Shown: piece by piece, positions 9,035 to 16,564 of the stretch
Layout of the letters: the number at the start of each line of letters is the position of its first letter
How positions within the stretch are numbered: position 1 is the first letter of the stretch
Assembly (NCBI GenBank): GCA_003136095.1
Contig: PNBO01000414.1
Coordinates: 24,848-57,265 of the forward strand
Reading direction: 5' to 3'
Source of the DNA: Myxococcales bacterium
GTDB lineage: Bacteria > Myxococcota_A > Polyangia > Fen-1088
DNA length: 32,418 bases
Translations under genes and position numbers: made by a program
Notes under the pieces: model-generated
Seen by the model: only the letters and a program-made list of their open reading frames with translations
What the model was told of the DNA's origin: nothing
Databases searched by the model: none

Positions 9035-10182
9035 GCGATGATCTCTTTCAAAATCTCGTTCGTTCCGGCGAAGATTCGCTCCACGCGGCTGTCGGTCCAC
9101 ATACGCGCGATGGCGTACTCGATCATGTAGCCGTAGCCACCGTGGAGTTGAAGACACTCGTCGACGACACGGCACTCACATTCCGTGAGCCAGTACTTCG
9201 CCATCGCCGTCGCCACCGGATCCAGTTGACCACGAAGGTGGCGTTCGATGCAATGGTCGACGAATACGCGCCCTATCTGCGTTTCCGTCTTGCACTTGGC
9301 CAGCACCATCCGCGTGTTTTGATAGTCCAAGAGCGGCTGCCCCGCAACCGTGCGCTCTTTCACGTACTTGCTCGTGATGGCCACCGCCGCTTCCGCCGTG
9401 GCAACGGCGGCGACCGCGATGGAAAGCCGTTCGTAGGGGAGTTGGTCCATCATCTGCGCGAGTCCCTGGCCCTCGGCGGTACCCAGCAGGTTCGCCGCCG
9501 GAACGCGCATACCATCGAAGAAAAGCTCGCAGGTGTCGTGACCGTTCCGTCCAACCTTCTCGATCGGACGGCCGACCCGATAGCCGGCCAGCTCCTTGGT
9601 CTCGATACAAATGAGCGAGAGCGCCCTCGGGCCGACGGCCTTGGGGTCGGTCCTCACGGCGAGACAGACCAGGCCGGCGTGCAGTCCGTTGGTGATGAAG
9701 GTCTTGGAACCCTCGATGACGTACTCGGCGCCGTCGCGGCGGGCGGTGGTCTTGAGGCCTTGCAGATCCGATCCCGCGCCAGGCTCGGTCATCGCGATCG
9801 CGCCCACCAGCTCTCCCCGCGCCATGGGCGGCAGCCAGCGGCGCCGCTGGTCCTCACTGGCGTACTTTTGGATGTAATGTGCCACGATGCTCTGGACGCT
9901 GGCGCCGAAGATGACACCCGCGCGGGCAAGCTCTTCGAGCACGACGGCTTCGTGGGCGAAGGTTCCGCCTCCGCCTCCGTACTCCTCGCCGATATCGGGG
10001 AGGAGCATGCCGATGGCGCCCGCCTTGACGTAGGCCTCGGCATCGGGGTGGTGCTGCGCACGCCAGCGACTCTGATGCGGTGTCAGGTTTGCCTGAATGA
10101 ATTGCCGGACGGTGTTGCGGAAGCTCCGAACCTCTTCGGTCGCCCACGGAGATTCGTACGAGGTTGGGAACAAGGTTGTCAT
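9022..10182 (-). CDS. Acyl-CoA dehydrogenase family flavoprotein of the NRPS locus
   Basis: A 386-residue protein of full family length that dehydrogenates an acyl thioester at the alpha-beta position using FAD. Visible motifs are the FAD/substrate motif AMTEPGAGSDLQG (about 130-142), the GSKTFITNG strand and the C-terminal CLQLHGGYGYM and FAGTNEIL. The position of the medium-chain catalytic Glu is Ala372 here. Glu251 in QLPYERLSIA sits where long-chain and isovaleryl-CoA dehydrogenases place their base, so the enzyme is probably active with the alternative Glu. Its stop overlaps the NRPS start by 13 bases, implying co-translation and a role in the same pathway. The substrate could be an aminoacyl group on a carrier protein or a CoA ester; the sequence does not decide. 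The ATG at 10182 is the first Met before the conserved region; TATACT lies 10 bases upstream and no Shine-Dalgarno sequence is evident. Confidence 0.9.
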   Translation of the reverse strand: MTTLFPTSYESPWATEEVRSFRNTVRQFIQANLTPHQSRWRAQHHPDAEAYVKAGAIGMLLPDIGEEYGGGGGTFAHEAVVLEELARAGVIFGASVQSIVAHYIQKYASEDQRRRWLPPMARGELVGAIAMTEPGAGSDLQGLKTTARRDGAEYVIEGSKTFITNGLHAGLVCLAVRTDPKAVGPRALSLICIETKELAGYRVGRPIEKVGRNGHDTCELFFDGMRVPAANLLGTAEGQGLAQMMDQLPYERLSIAVAAVATAEAAVAITSKYVKERTVAGQPLLDYQNTRMVLAKCKTETQIGRVFVDHCIERHLRGQLDPVATAMAKYWLTECECRVVDECLQLHGGYGYMIEYAIARMWTDSRVERIFAGTNEILKEIIAWSL

Positions 10183-10192
10183 GGAAGCGCGA

Positions 10193-10198
10193 AGTATA
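10193..10198 (-). promoter_or_regulatory. Candidate -10 element for the dehydrogenase-NRPS transcript
   Basis: Read on the minus strand, TATACT ends 10 bases before the dehydrogenase ATG. No good -35 is present at 16-18 bases (the best hexamer matches 3 of 6). If real, the mRNA would have almost no 5' leader, which fits the lack of a ribosome binding site. Confidence 0.28.
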
Positions 10199-10225
10199 TA
10201 GCGTGCAGAAAGGCTTGCGACCTCT

Positions 10226-10233
10226 CTCGCGAG
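10226..10233. promoter_or_regulatory. 8-bp palindrome in the divergent promoter region
   Basis: CTCGCGAG is a perfect 8-bp palindrome. GCGAC at 10217-10221 and GTCGC at 10233-10237 form a further inverted pair around it. It lies between the divergent dehydrogenase and asparagine synthetase genes, close to the candidate -10 of the dehydrogenase, where an operator would act. In such GC-rich DNA, chance occurrence is quite possible. Confidence 0.25.
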
Positions 10234-10348
10234 TCGCGTCGCATCAGACGGAGTACTGCCTGCCCCAAGGGGGCGGGGACCAGCCAGGATCCGCCCCCAT
10301 CGCGCGGCTCGCGACCCAGGAGAGGACGGCCGCCACCCCAGCCGGAGT

Positions 10349-10374
10349 TGGCGCGCGGAACTGGCGCGCGGAAC
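10349..10374. repeat. Perfect 13-bp tandem direct repeat upstream of asnB
   Basis: TGGCGCGCGGAAC occurs twice back to back (10349-10361 and 10362-10374) with no mismatch, ending 92 bases before the asnB ATG and in the 284-base region shared with the divergent dehydrogenase promoter. Direct repeats at about one helical turn plus 2-3 bases can be activator or repressor sites. It may also be a simple slippage duplication. Confidence 0.6.
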
Positions 10375-10466
10375 ATGCGCTCCCCGCGCCGGCCTGCTAG
10401 TCTGGTCGCGACGTTCTGGGGTGGACAAACCCGGGGAAACACGCCGATCATCGAACAAGGAGCCCC

Positions 10467-12131
10467 ATGTGTGGAATTGCGTGCATTCTCGATATCCAAA
10501 GTGATCCCAAAGCGCTGCGCGAACGAGCTGTGTCGATGGCCCGGCTACTCCGACATCGCGGCCCGGATTGGAGCGGCATCTTCGCCGACCAACGCGCCAT
10601 TCTGGCGCACGAACGCCTGGCCATCGTCGATGTCGTTCACGGCGCCCAGCCCTTGACCAACCAGGCCGAGGATATCGTTTTGGCGGTGAACGGCGAGATC
10701 TACAACCACCGGCCGCTCCGCAGCGAGTTTCCCGAGTACCCGTTCAAGACGGACTCGGACTGTGAAATCGTGATTCCTCTCTACGAGCGCCACCAGGCGG
10801 ACTTCCTCAATCGCCTGAGCGGCATCTTCGCTTTCGTGCTCTACGACAAGCGCAGCAACAACTTCCTCATCGCCCGCGATCCGATCGGCGTCGTGCCGCT
10901 CTACCTCGGCCGCGACGAGCACGGAAATCTGCACGCGGCCTCGGAGATGAAGGCCCTCATTCCCTACTGCCGCCACATCGAGGACTTCCCTCCCGGCCAC
11001 TACCTCGTCAAGGGCATGGAGAGGCCCGCCTCCTACTACCGCCCGCAGTGGCGCAGCTATGATGCGGTGAAGGACACGCCACTGGATCTCGCCAAGCTCC
11101 GCTCGGCCTTGGAACGGGCCGTGCACCAGCAACTCATGTGTGACGTGCCCTATGGCGTGCTCATCTCCGGCGGCCTGGACTCTTCCGTCATCAGTGCCAT
11201 CACGCAGCGCTTTGCTCCCAACCGCGTGGAGGAAAGCGACAAGGTGACGGCCTGGTGGCCGCGGTTGCACTCCTTCGCCGTGGGCCTGGAGGGCTCGCCG
11301 GATCTGGCCATGGCCCGCAAGGTCGCCACCGCCATCCGCACCGTGCACCACGAATTCCTCTTCACCGTGCAGGAAGGCCTGGATGCTTTGCGCGACGTGA
11401 TCTATCACATCGAATCCTACGACGTGACGACCATCCGGGCTTCGACACCCATGTACCTGATGGCGCGGAAGATCAAGGCCATGGGTATCAAGATGGTGCT
11501 TTCCGGCGAGGGCGCCGACGAGGTCTTCGGTGGCTACCTGTATTTCCACAAAGCGCCCAACGCCAAGGAATTTCACGAGGAGACAGTCCGCAAGCTCGAC
11601 TCGCTCTTCAAGTACGATTGCCTGCGCGCCAACAAGACCACGGCCGCCTGGGGCATCGAAGTCCGCGTGCCCTACTTGGACCGCGACTTTCTGGATACCG
11701 CCATGGCCTTCAACCCCGCCGAGAAGATGGTGGGTGCACGCAAGATCGAGAAATACCCCTTGCGCAAGGCCTTCGAGGGCTACCTGCCCGAGGAGGTACT
11801 CTGGCGGCAGAAGGAGCAGTTCTCGGACGGCGTGGGCTACCGCTGGATCGACAGCCTGAAGGCCACCGCGGGAGAGCGCATCGGCGACGCGCAAATGGAG
11901 AATGCCAGGTATCGCTTTCCCCACAACACTCCCTCCACCAAGGAGGCCTACCTTTACCGAGAGATCTTCGAAAGTCACTTCCCGGGCGAGGCCGCGGCCC
12001 AGGCCGTGCCTGGCGGACCCAGCATCGCCTGCAGCACACCTACCGCCATCGCTTGGGACGCCAGCTTCGCCAAGAACGCGGATCCCTCGGGGCGCTCGGT
12101 CTTGGGGGTCCACCAGAACCCGAAGGGATGA
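10467..12131 (+). CDS. asnB: Asparagine synthetase B, glutamine-hydrolysing
   Basis: The protein has 554 residues, the same length as E. coli AsnB. It converts aspartate, ATP and glutamine to asparagine, AMP, PPi and glutamate. The N-terminal Ntn glutaminase starts with the catalytic Cys2 (MCGIACI) and keeps the glutamine-binding residues around R50, NGE (75-77) and D98. The synthetase half has the ATP-pyrophosphatase loop SGGLDSS at 234-240 and downstream SGEGADEVFGGY and EVRVPYLDRDFL. All catalytic features appear intact, so it is not one of the truncated or beta-lactam-synthetase-like relatives. AAGGAG at 10457-10462 supports the start. It is divergent from the dehydrogenase-NRPS pair, whose first A domain carries an Asn code, so a role as dedicated precursor supply is a strong inference. 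It could equally be the cell's housekeeping enzyme. Confidence 0.93.
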   Translation: MCGIACILDIQSDPKALRERAVSMARLLRHRGPDWSGIFADQRAILAHERLAIVDVVHGAQPLTNQAEDIVLAVNGEIYNHRPLRSEFPEYPFKTDSDCEIVIPLYERHQADFLNRLSGIFAFVLYDKRSNNFLIARDPIGVVPLYLGRDEHGNLHAASEMKALIPYCRHIEDFPPGHYLVKGMERPASYYRPQWRSYDAVKDTPLDLAKLRSALERAVHQQLMCDVPYGVLISGGLDSSVISAITQRFAPNRVEESDKVTAWWPRLHSFAVGLEGSPDLAMARKVATAIRTVHHEFLFTVQEGLDALRDVIYHIESYDVTTIRASTPMYLMARKIKAMGIKMVLSGEGADEVFGGYLYFHKAPNAKEFHEETVRKLDSLFKYDCLRANKTTAAWGIEVRVPYLDRDFLDTAMAFNPAEKMVGARKIEKYPLRKAFEGYLPEEVLWRQKEQFSDGVGYRWIDSLKATAGERIGDAQMENARYRFPHNTPSTKEAYLYREIFESHFPGEAAAQAVPGGPSIACSTPTAIAWDASFAKNADPSGRSVLGVHQNPKG

Positions 12132-12241
12132 AGCCGCCCAGCGCAGGAGTGGCACCGCGGCTGGCTGGTTCTCGCATGACCACGACCACGAGCTGTTGCG
12201 AATATCGGGGGGGACGGGTAGACAGGCGCACAGGAGATTCC

Positions 12242-12928
12242 ATGCGCCTCTTTCCATCGCTCGCTCTCGCCATGTTCCTGATTCCGTCCCTCGCCCATGC
12301 CCAGACGCCGGGCGTGCCCGCGGGCATGCCGCTGGTCGTGGACATGCAGAAGATCGAGGTCGGCGCGTGGGCCGAGTACGCCATGTCCATGGGGAGCATC
12401 GCGCTCTCCTCGCGCTGGGCCCTAGTGGCCCGCGACGCCAAGTCCAACACCATCGAGATGACGACCAAGGGCGGCCCGGTCGCCAAGCCAGTCGTGCTGC
12501 GCCTGACCCTGCCCCCGGATCCGACCAGCGACGAGAAACCCCCGAAGCCGATGGCGGTGCAGTTCGGCGACGACGCGCCCATGCTCGTGCCGAAGGACAC
12601 GCCGGTGCAGAAATTCCAGCGTCCAGACGCCAAGAATCTCGTGGGCAAGGAAGAGATCAAGGTCGCCGCCGGGACCTTCAAGACCTCGCACTACCGCGAG
12701 AAGAACGCCATGGGCACGGTCGACATCTGGGTCAACGAGACGGTCTTCCCGCTCGGCATTGTCAAGGTGCTGACCTCGCCCGAGGTCGACAAGAACGCGC
12801 CCGCCGCCATGCAGGTCCCGGCCGCCACCATGGAGCTGTCGTCGACCGGCAAGGGGGCCAAGCCCGTGATCACCAAGAAGCCCCAGCCCTTCGACGAAAA
12901 GAAGATGGGCGGCCTGGTGGGGAAATAG
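12242..12928 (+). CDS. Exported protein of unknown function (LolA/DUF3108-like flavour)
   Basis: A 228-residue protein with a classical Sec signal peptide (MRLFPSLALAMFLIPSLAHA, cleavage before QTPG). The mature part is a beta-rich single domain that includes KEEIKVAAGTFKTSHY and VDIWVNETVFPLGIVKV. The pattern 'V-AGTFK..HYR ... D-W-....P-GIVK' is reminiscent of periplasmic proteins with the LolA or DUF3108 fold, but I am not certain of the family. AGGAG at 12232-12236, five bases before the ATG, fixes the start. The gene lies 110 bases after asnB and is separated from the exbB operon by a hairpin array, so it is probably its own unit or the tail of the asnB transcript. The C-terminus is Lys-rich (KKPQPFDEKKMGG). 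Confidence 0.72.
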   Translation: MRLFPSLALAMFLIPSLAHAQTPGVPAGMPLVVDMQKIEVGAWAEYAMSMGSIALSSRWALVARDAKSNTIEMTTKGGPVAKPVVLRLTLPPDPTSDEKPPKPMAVQFGDDAPMLVPKDTPVQKFQRPDAKNLVGKEEIKVAAGTFKTSHYREKNAMGTVDIWVNETVFPLGIVKVLTSPEVDKNAPAAMQVPAATMELSSTGKGAKPVITKKPQPFDEKKMGGLVGK

Positions 12929-12939
12929 CTTCGGTTGTG

Positions 12940-12964
12940 CTGGGAACCCTGAGAGGGTTCCCAG
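12940..12964. terminator. Strong 11-bp hairpin after the exported protein gene
   Basis: CTGGGAACCCT (12940-12950), loop GAG, then AGGGTTCCCAG (12954-12964) form a perfect 11-bp stem starting 12 bases after the stop codon. There is no T-run afterwards, so it may work as a Rho-independent terminator of the GC-rich type or as an RNA 3'-end stabiliser. Confidence 0.65.
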
Positions 12965-12970
12965 GCCCTC

Positions 12971-13002
12971 CCGCGATGCTTCGCGGTCGGCAAAGCCGAC
13001 CG
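12971..13002. repeat. Two further adjacent hairpins in the same gap
   Basis: CCGCGA (12971-12976), loop TGCT, TCGCGG (12981-12986) is a perfect 6-bp stem. CGGTCGGC (12984-12991), loop AAA, GCCGACCG (12995-13002) is a perfect 8-bp stem. They share three bases, so only one can form at a time. Together with the 11-bp hairpin at 12940-12964 they make a compact cluster between the exported protein gene and exbB. Confidence 0.6.
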
Positions 13003-13131
13003 GCTCCCCACGCGCCTGGCCCGCTTGCGCGCCCCCACAACGCGGGGTTGCAATCGTGGCCCGGGGGTGACAGAAAACGGTCGCTCCGGTGTTCTACAAG
13101 TTCGTCGCGCCACCGGTAGCAGGAATACGCC

Positions 13132-13791
13132 ATGAACACGAACGCTGCTGAAGGTCTTGTCCAACGTCTGCTCGCCTTGCCTGTCTTTCGCTCCGAGTGG
13201 GTGCTCTGGCTGCTCCTCGGCCTGTCCCTGATGTCGGTGGCGGTGATGGTCGAGCGCTGGTTCTTCTACCGGCGGCGCAAGCTGGATTTCGAGGGCGTGA
13301 AGGATGAATTCTCCAAGGCGCTCGACAAAGGCGACTTCGACGCCGCGGCCAAGCTCCTGGCCAAGTATGACTGCCTGGAAACCAACGTCACCCTGGCCGG
13401 CCTGCGCGGCTACGAGAAAGGCCCCGAGTCGGTTGAGGATTTGATCGCGGGCGCCATGAGTCGCGGCAAGGCCGAGTACGAGCGACGCCTGTCGATTCTG
13501 GCGACCCTGGCCTCGAACGCGCCCTACATCGGCCTCTTCGGCACCGTGCTCGGCATCGTGCGCTCGTTCAAGGAGATGTCCAAGGACCTCGCCAACGCCA
13601 GCTCGGGCGTCATGGGCGGCATCGCCGAGGCCCTGGTCGCGACCGCGGTCGGCCTCCTGGTCGCCATCCCGGCGGTGGTCGCCTACAACGTGTTCAAGGG
13701 CATGGTGAAGGACGCCGTGACCAATACCGATGGACTCACGCGTGTGCTCATGGCCGAGCTGAAGTCGGCCGGCAAGACCGCGAAGGAATAG
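13132..13791 (+). CDS. exbB: ExbB/TolQ/MotA-family proton channel subunit
   Basis: A 219-residue inner-membrane protein with the ExbB/TolQ layout: TM1 at about 22-41, a large cytoplasmic loop of about 75 residues, then TM2 (about 120-143) and TM3 (about 162-188). The family signature APYIGLFGTVLGIVRSF (130-146) and the TM3 motif GGIAEALVATAVGLLVAIPA are present. With ExbD it forms the proton channel that powers TonB. The start has AGGA at 13121-13124, 7 bases upstream. It opens a packed operon (exbD follows after 2 bases) that includes its own TonB and a receptor, so ExbB fits better than TolQ; no tolB or pal is present. Transcription probably begins in the 13003-13131 gap, after the hairpin cluster. 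Confidence 0.92.
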   Translation: MNTNAAEGLVQRLLALPVFRSEWVLWLLLGLSLMSVAVMVERWFFYRRRKLDFEGVKDEFSKALDKGDFDAAAKLLAKYDCLETNVTLAGLRGYEKGPESVEDLIAGAMSRGKAEYERRLSILATLASNAPYIGLFGTVLGIVRSFKEMSKDLANASSGVMGGIAEALVATAVGLLVAIPAVVAYNVFKGMVKDAVTNTDGLTRVLMAELKSAGKTAKE

Positions 13792-13793
13792 CC

Positions 13794-14222
13794 ATGGCAG
13801 CGCAAACCGGCAATGGCGAGGACGAGGGACTGCTCGCCAATATCAACATCATCCCCTTCGTCGACATCGTGCTCGTGCTCCTCATCATCTTCATGCTGAC
13901 GTCGATCGCCATCGTCCGCGCCAGCATGGTGGTCAACCTGCCCAAGGCCGCCACCGGCGGCGCGCGCGTCGAGTCCACGGTCAACATCGTGTGCAACAAG
14001 GACGGCAGCCTCATGCTCAACGGCGCCCGCTCCAACGTCGACGAGATCGGCAAGTTCGTGAAGCGCGAGAGCGCCGCCAACTCGAAGTTGCAAGCCGTGA
14101 TCGCGGCCGACAAAGGCGTCGAGTACGGCCATGTCGTGGATCTCATCGACCTGGTCAAACGCAACGGTGTTTCCGCTTTCGCCCTCGACGTCGAGCGGGA
14201 GATTTCGATCAGCCCACCCTGA
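13794..14222 (+). CDS. exbD: ExbD/TolR-family proton channel subunit
   Basis: A 142-residue protein with one N-terminal membrane helix. It carries the conserved proton-path Asp24 in PFVDIVLVLLIIFM and a periplasmic ExbD/TolR domain (SMVVNLPKAATGG, then AVIAADKGVEYGHVVDLIDL). It partners ExbB to convert the proton gradient into TonB motion. AAGGA, in the last codons of exbB, lies just upstream, and the gap between the two genes is 2 bases, so expression is coupled. The family length (about 140) fits and no domain is missing. Confidence 0.93.
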   Translation: MAAQTGNGEDEGLLANINIIPFVDIVLVLLIIFMLTSIAIVRASMVVNLPKAATGGARVESTVNIVCNKDGSLMLNGARSNVDEIGKFVKRESAANSKLQAVIAADKGVEYGHVVDLIDLVKRNGVSAFALDVEREISISPP

Positions 14223-14237
14223 CGAGGGTTTCTCGTG

Positions 14238-15218
14238 ATGGACAGCAAGCCTTCCGCCCCGCTATCCGGTCAGCCTGCGAGCGGCGACCCGGCCCGCCGG
14301 CCGCGGCCGACGCGAACCAATCCGTTCGTCGAGCAACGCGCCCGGCGGCGGCAGGCCTCGCGCGCGCGGACCATGGCGCACGTGCGGGTACCCATCCATG
14401 TCGCGTTCCGCGCCCACCACGAGCAACGGCGCATGCCGGGCTGGCTGCGCGCGGCCCTCGGCATCCTGGTCTTGCTGGCGTCGCTGGGACTGCACGTGGG
14501 CTTCGTCCTCATGGCCTTCGGCGTGGGCAGCCTGGGCGCGCAGCGCGAGAACGAGCGCGAGCGCCTGGCTATCGAGATGCGCGAGCACGAGGTCAAGGCC
14601 AAGGAGCCCGAGCCGCAGAAACCGCCCGAGCCGAAGAAGGAAGTCGAGCGAGTGGCGCTGGTCAAAGCGCTGCCCGCGCCCAAGATCGAGGAGCCACCCA
14701 AGGATCCGGACAAGAAGCCACCGCCGCGCATCGTGGGCCTCAATTTCGAATCCACCGTCGGCGAGGGCAGCGGCGACGGCCCCGCCTTCGCCGTGGGCAA
14801 CACCCGCCTGGGCGAAACCGACAAGGTCGCGGCCAAGACGGAAGACGTGCCCAAGGAGCGCCCCGCGCCGGTGCACGGCACGGAAAAGCCCACGGTCGCG
14901 AATCAGGCGGCCACGCGCATCCCGAGCAAAGGCGTGACCTTCACCGAGGCGAAGTACCACGGCGATCGCCTGAAACCCGACTATCCGCCCACGCTGAAGG
15001 CGCAAGGCGTGGAAGCGGATGTAGAGGTTCTGGTCTTCATCGATGCCACGGGCAAGGTGACCATGGTGAAGATCCTGCACGAATCGCCCTACCTCGAGTT
15101 CAACGAGGCCGCAAAAAAGAGCGCTCTGGCCCAACCCTGGGAGCCGGCCACCCGCAACGGCGAAGCCATGCCGTCGACCAAAAAGTACTCCTACCGCTTC
15201 AGAATCACGGACGAGTGA
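14238..15218 (+). CDS. tonB: TonB-family energy transducer
   Basis: A 326-residue protein: a basic cytoplasmic N-terminus of about 65 residues (VEQRARRRQASRARTMAHVR), one membrane helix (about 70-95, ALGILVLLASLGLHVGFVLM), a charged Pro/Glu/Lys periplasmic linker (KEPEPQKPPEPKKEVERV) and a C-terminal TonB domain in the last 90 residues (LKPDYPPTLKAQGVEADVEV, then IDATGKVTMVKILHESPYLE). It links the ExbBD motor to the outer-membrane receptor encoded two genes downstream. The cytoplasmic tail is longer than in E. coli TonB, where it is about 12 residues. GTG at 14235 directly before the ATG is an equally good start; GAGGG at 14224-14228 serves both. It ends 2 bases before the lipoprotein gene. 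Confidence 0.9.
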   Translation: MDSKPSAPLSGQPASGDPARRPRPTRTNPFVEQRARRRQASRARTMAHVRVPIHVAFRAHHEQRRMPGWLRAALGILVLLASLGLHVGFVLMAFGVGSLGAQRENERERLAIEMREHEVKAKEPEPQKPPEPKKEVERVALVKALPAPKIEEPPKDPDKKPPPRIVGLNFESTVGEGSGDGPAFAVGNTRLGETDKVAAKTEDVPKERPAPVHGTEKPTVANQAATRIPSKGVTFTEAKYHGDRLKPDYPPTLKAQGVEADVEVLVFIDATGKVTMVKILHESPYLEFNEAAKKSALAQPWEPATRNGEAMPSTKKYSYRFRITDE

Positions 15219-15220
15219 CC

Positions 15221-16564
15221 ATGCGAAAGAACCTCCTGCTCGCCAGTGTCCTGGCGCTTTTCGGCTGTGGCAACCGCAACTTCAACCGGCCTGACCTGCT
15301 CACCGAGCCGCGCATTCTGGCCATCCAGGCCGAACCGCCGCAGCCCACCGTCGGCACCTCGACCACTTTGCGCGCGCTGGTCTACCAGCCGCCCGTGACC
15401 AACGACGGTGGCGCCTGCCCCGATCCTGGAACCGCGCCAACAACCTATGCGTGGTCATGGTGTCTGCTGCCCTATGTATTGGATACGAACAACAACTACG
15501 TCTGCCCCATCAACCAGGCGAGCATGGACCAAGTTTTGGCCGCGCTCGGCGCAGGCACGGCAACGCCTCTCGACGATTTCAGCACTGACGAGACCGCGAA
15601 CCTCACCAACCCCTTTCCCGCTGCGCTGCTTCACGGCTTGTGCCGAGGAGACATAGGCCTCCTTTCCGCTGCCGGCGCACCCACGAATAGGCCGGACAGC
15701 GGACAATCGTCGCCGTTCCAGTGCGATCGGCCCAGCGGGGAGAATACCAGCACACCGGTGGCGCAAACCGACCCCATCGGTTTCCAGATCACGATCAAAC
15801 TGGTCGTAACACCTTCGTGCCCAGCCTTGCTTCCCGCTGGGTTCAGCCCCCTGACCGCGCTCTTCACCGTCCATTTGCCCACCCAAGACGCGCTGCCGGG
15901 CAACTTGAACCCGGTCATGAACGGCATCTTCGTCACCTCACCCCTTCCGGACGGTATCGTTCCGTCCTACGACGCGGCTCCGATTCCACAAGACGATGCC
16001 GCCGCTTTGGACGGCGCCACTACCGACGACGATGGAGGTACATCCTTGGCCGATGGCGCTGCAGGGACGGCCGGCCCCGCAGAGGTCGATGCGGGCGTCC
16101 CCTCGACGTCCATCACTGGCTGGGAGTTGGATGACCGAGGTTCGGTCCCCATTCAGCGTCAGCAGCACGTGTCCATTCAGCTTGATGTCCCCCCCACGTC
16201 CTCGGAGTTTCTCGTTCAACCAGGGATGCTCGATGACGAGTACAACAGCAACGGAGATCTCCTGGGAACGATGCGCTTCGAGCGCCTGAGCTTCGCGTGG
16301 TTTGCCGAAGCCGGCGACTTCGGTAGCGACGGCCAAGGCGGGCGCAGGACGGGCTATCTCCCGGATCTCAACGATCCGTCAGGCGCCGGACCGGATGGCG
16401 GGGTCGACACGACGTTGTTCCAGCAAGCTATCAGCAACACGTGGACCTTGCCCTTCGCCAGCGATTATCCGCCCAAGACCTCTCGCATCATCGTCGTGGT
16501 GCGCGATAGCCGTGGCGGCGTGGCGTGGACTTCGGGCGTCGCCACCTTGGAGGACAAGCCGTGA
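15221..16564 (+). CDS. Outer-membrane-type lipoprotein inside the TonB operon
   Basis: A 447-residue protein with a lipoprotein signal (MRKNLLLASVLALFGCGNRN; lipid Cys16 in LFGC). The rest is a secreted beta-rich region with several Cys and a central low-complexity acidic linker full of Asp, Ala and Gly (DDAAALDGATTDDDGG). The region before the linker contains PRILAIQAEPPQPTVGTSTT, which resembles the start of an immunoglobulin-like extracellular domain. I know no function. Its ATG is 2 bases after the tonB stop and its stop overlaps the GTG of the receptor gene (GTGA), so it is made with them. A likely role is a surface partner of the receptor, as SusD-like and other lipoproteins are for some TonB-dependent receptors, but no SusD motif is visible. 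Confidence 0.75.
   Translation: MRKNLLLASVLALFGCGNRNFNRPDLLTEPRILAIQAEPPQPTVGTSTTLRALVYQPPVTNDGGACPDPGTAPTTYAWSWCLLPYVLDTNNNYVCPINQASMDQVLAALGAGTATPLDDFSTDETANLTNPFPAALLHGLCRGDIGLLSAAGAPTNRPDSGQSSPFQCDRPSGENTSTPVAQTDPIGFQITIKLVVTPSCPALLPAGFSPLTALFTVHLPTQDALPGNLNPVMNGIFVTSPLPDGIVPSYDAAPIPQDDAAALDGATTDDDGGTSLADGAAGTAGPAEVDAGVPSTSITGWELDDRGSVPIQRQQHVSIQLDVPPTSSEFLVQPGMLDDEYNSNGDLLGTMRFERLSFAWFAEAGDFGSDGQGGRRTGYLPDLNDPSGAGPDGGVDTTLFQQAISNTWTLPFASDYPPKTSRIIVVVRDSRGGVAWTSGVATLEDKP

Noticed and set aside
9022-10182. Dehydrogenase as a prolyl-carrier (pyrrole-forming) enzyme
   Set aside because: No proline code is present in either A domain, and the catalytic Glu lies at the long-chain/isovaleryl position in a typical CoA-type sequence, so I did not assign that role.
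10350-10378. Possible sigma-54 promoter (GG and GC) in the tandem repeat
   Set aside because: The spacing between the GG and GC pairs is not 10 bases in either repeat unit.
9142-10656. 504-codon plus frame opposite the dehydrogenase and crossing the divergent promoter region
   Set aside because: It overlaps the start of asnB and is Arg/Gly/His-rich with no motif; the acyl-CoA dehydrogenase frame has all family motifs.
12132-12162. Terminator after asnB
   Set aside because: The best stem is 6 bp with a 19-base loop (AGCCGC/GCGGCT), too weak to report as a feature.
10545-12257. 570-codon frame antisense to asnB
   Set aside because: asnB is clearly real; the reverse frame is low-complexity (Val, Glu, His, Gly) and has no signal or motif.
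13132-15218. Tol-Pal system (TolQ-TolR-TolA)
   Set aside because: No tolB, pal or ybgC follows. The third gene has a TonB-type C-terminal domain, and a TonB-dependent receptor is in the same operon.
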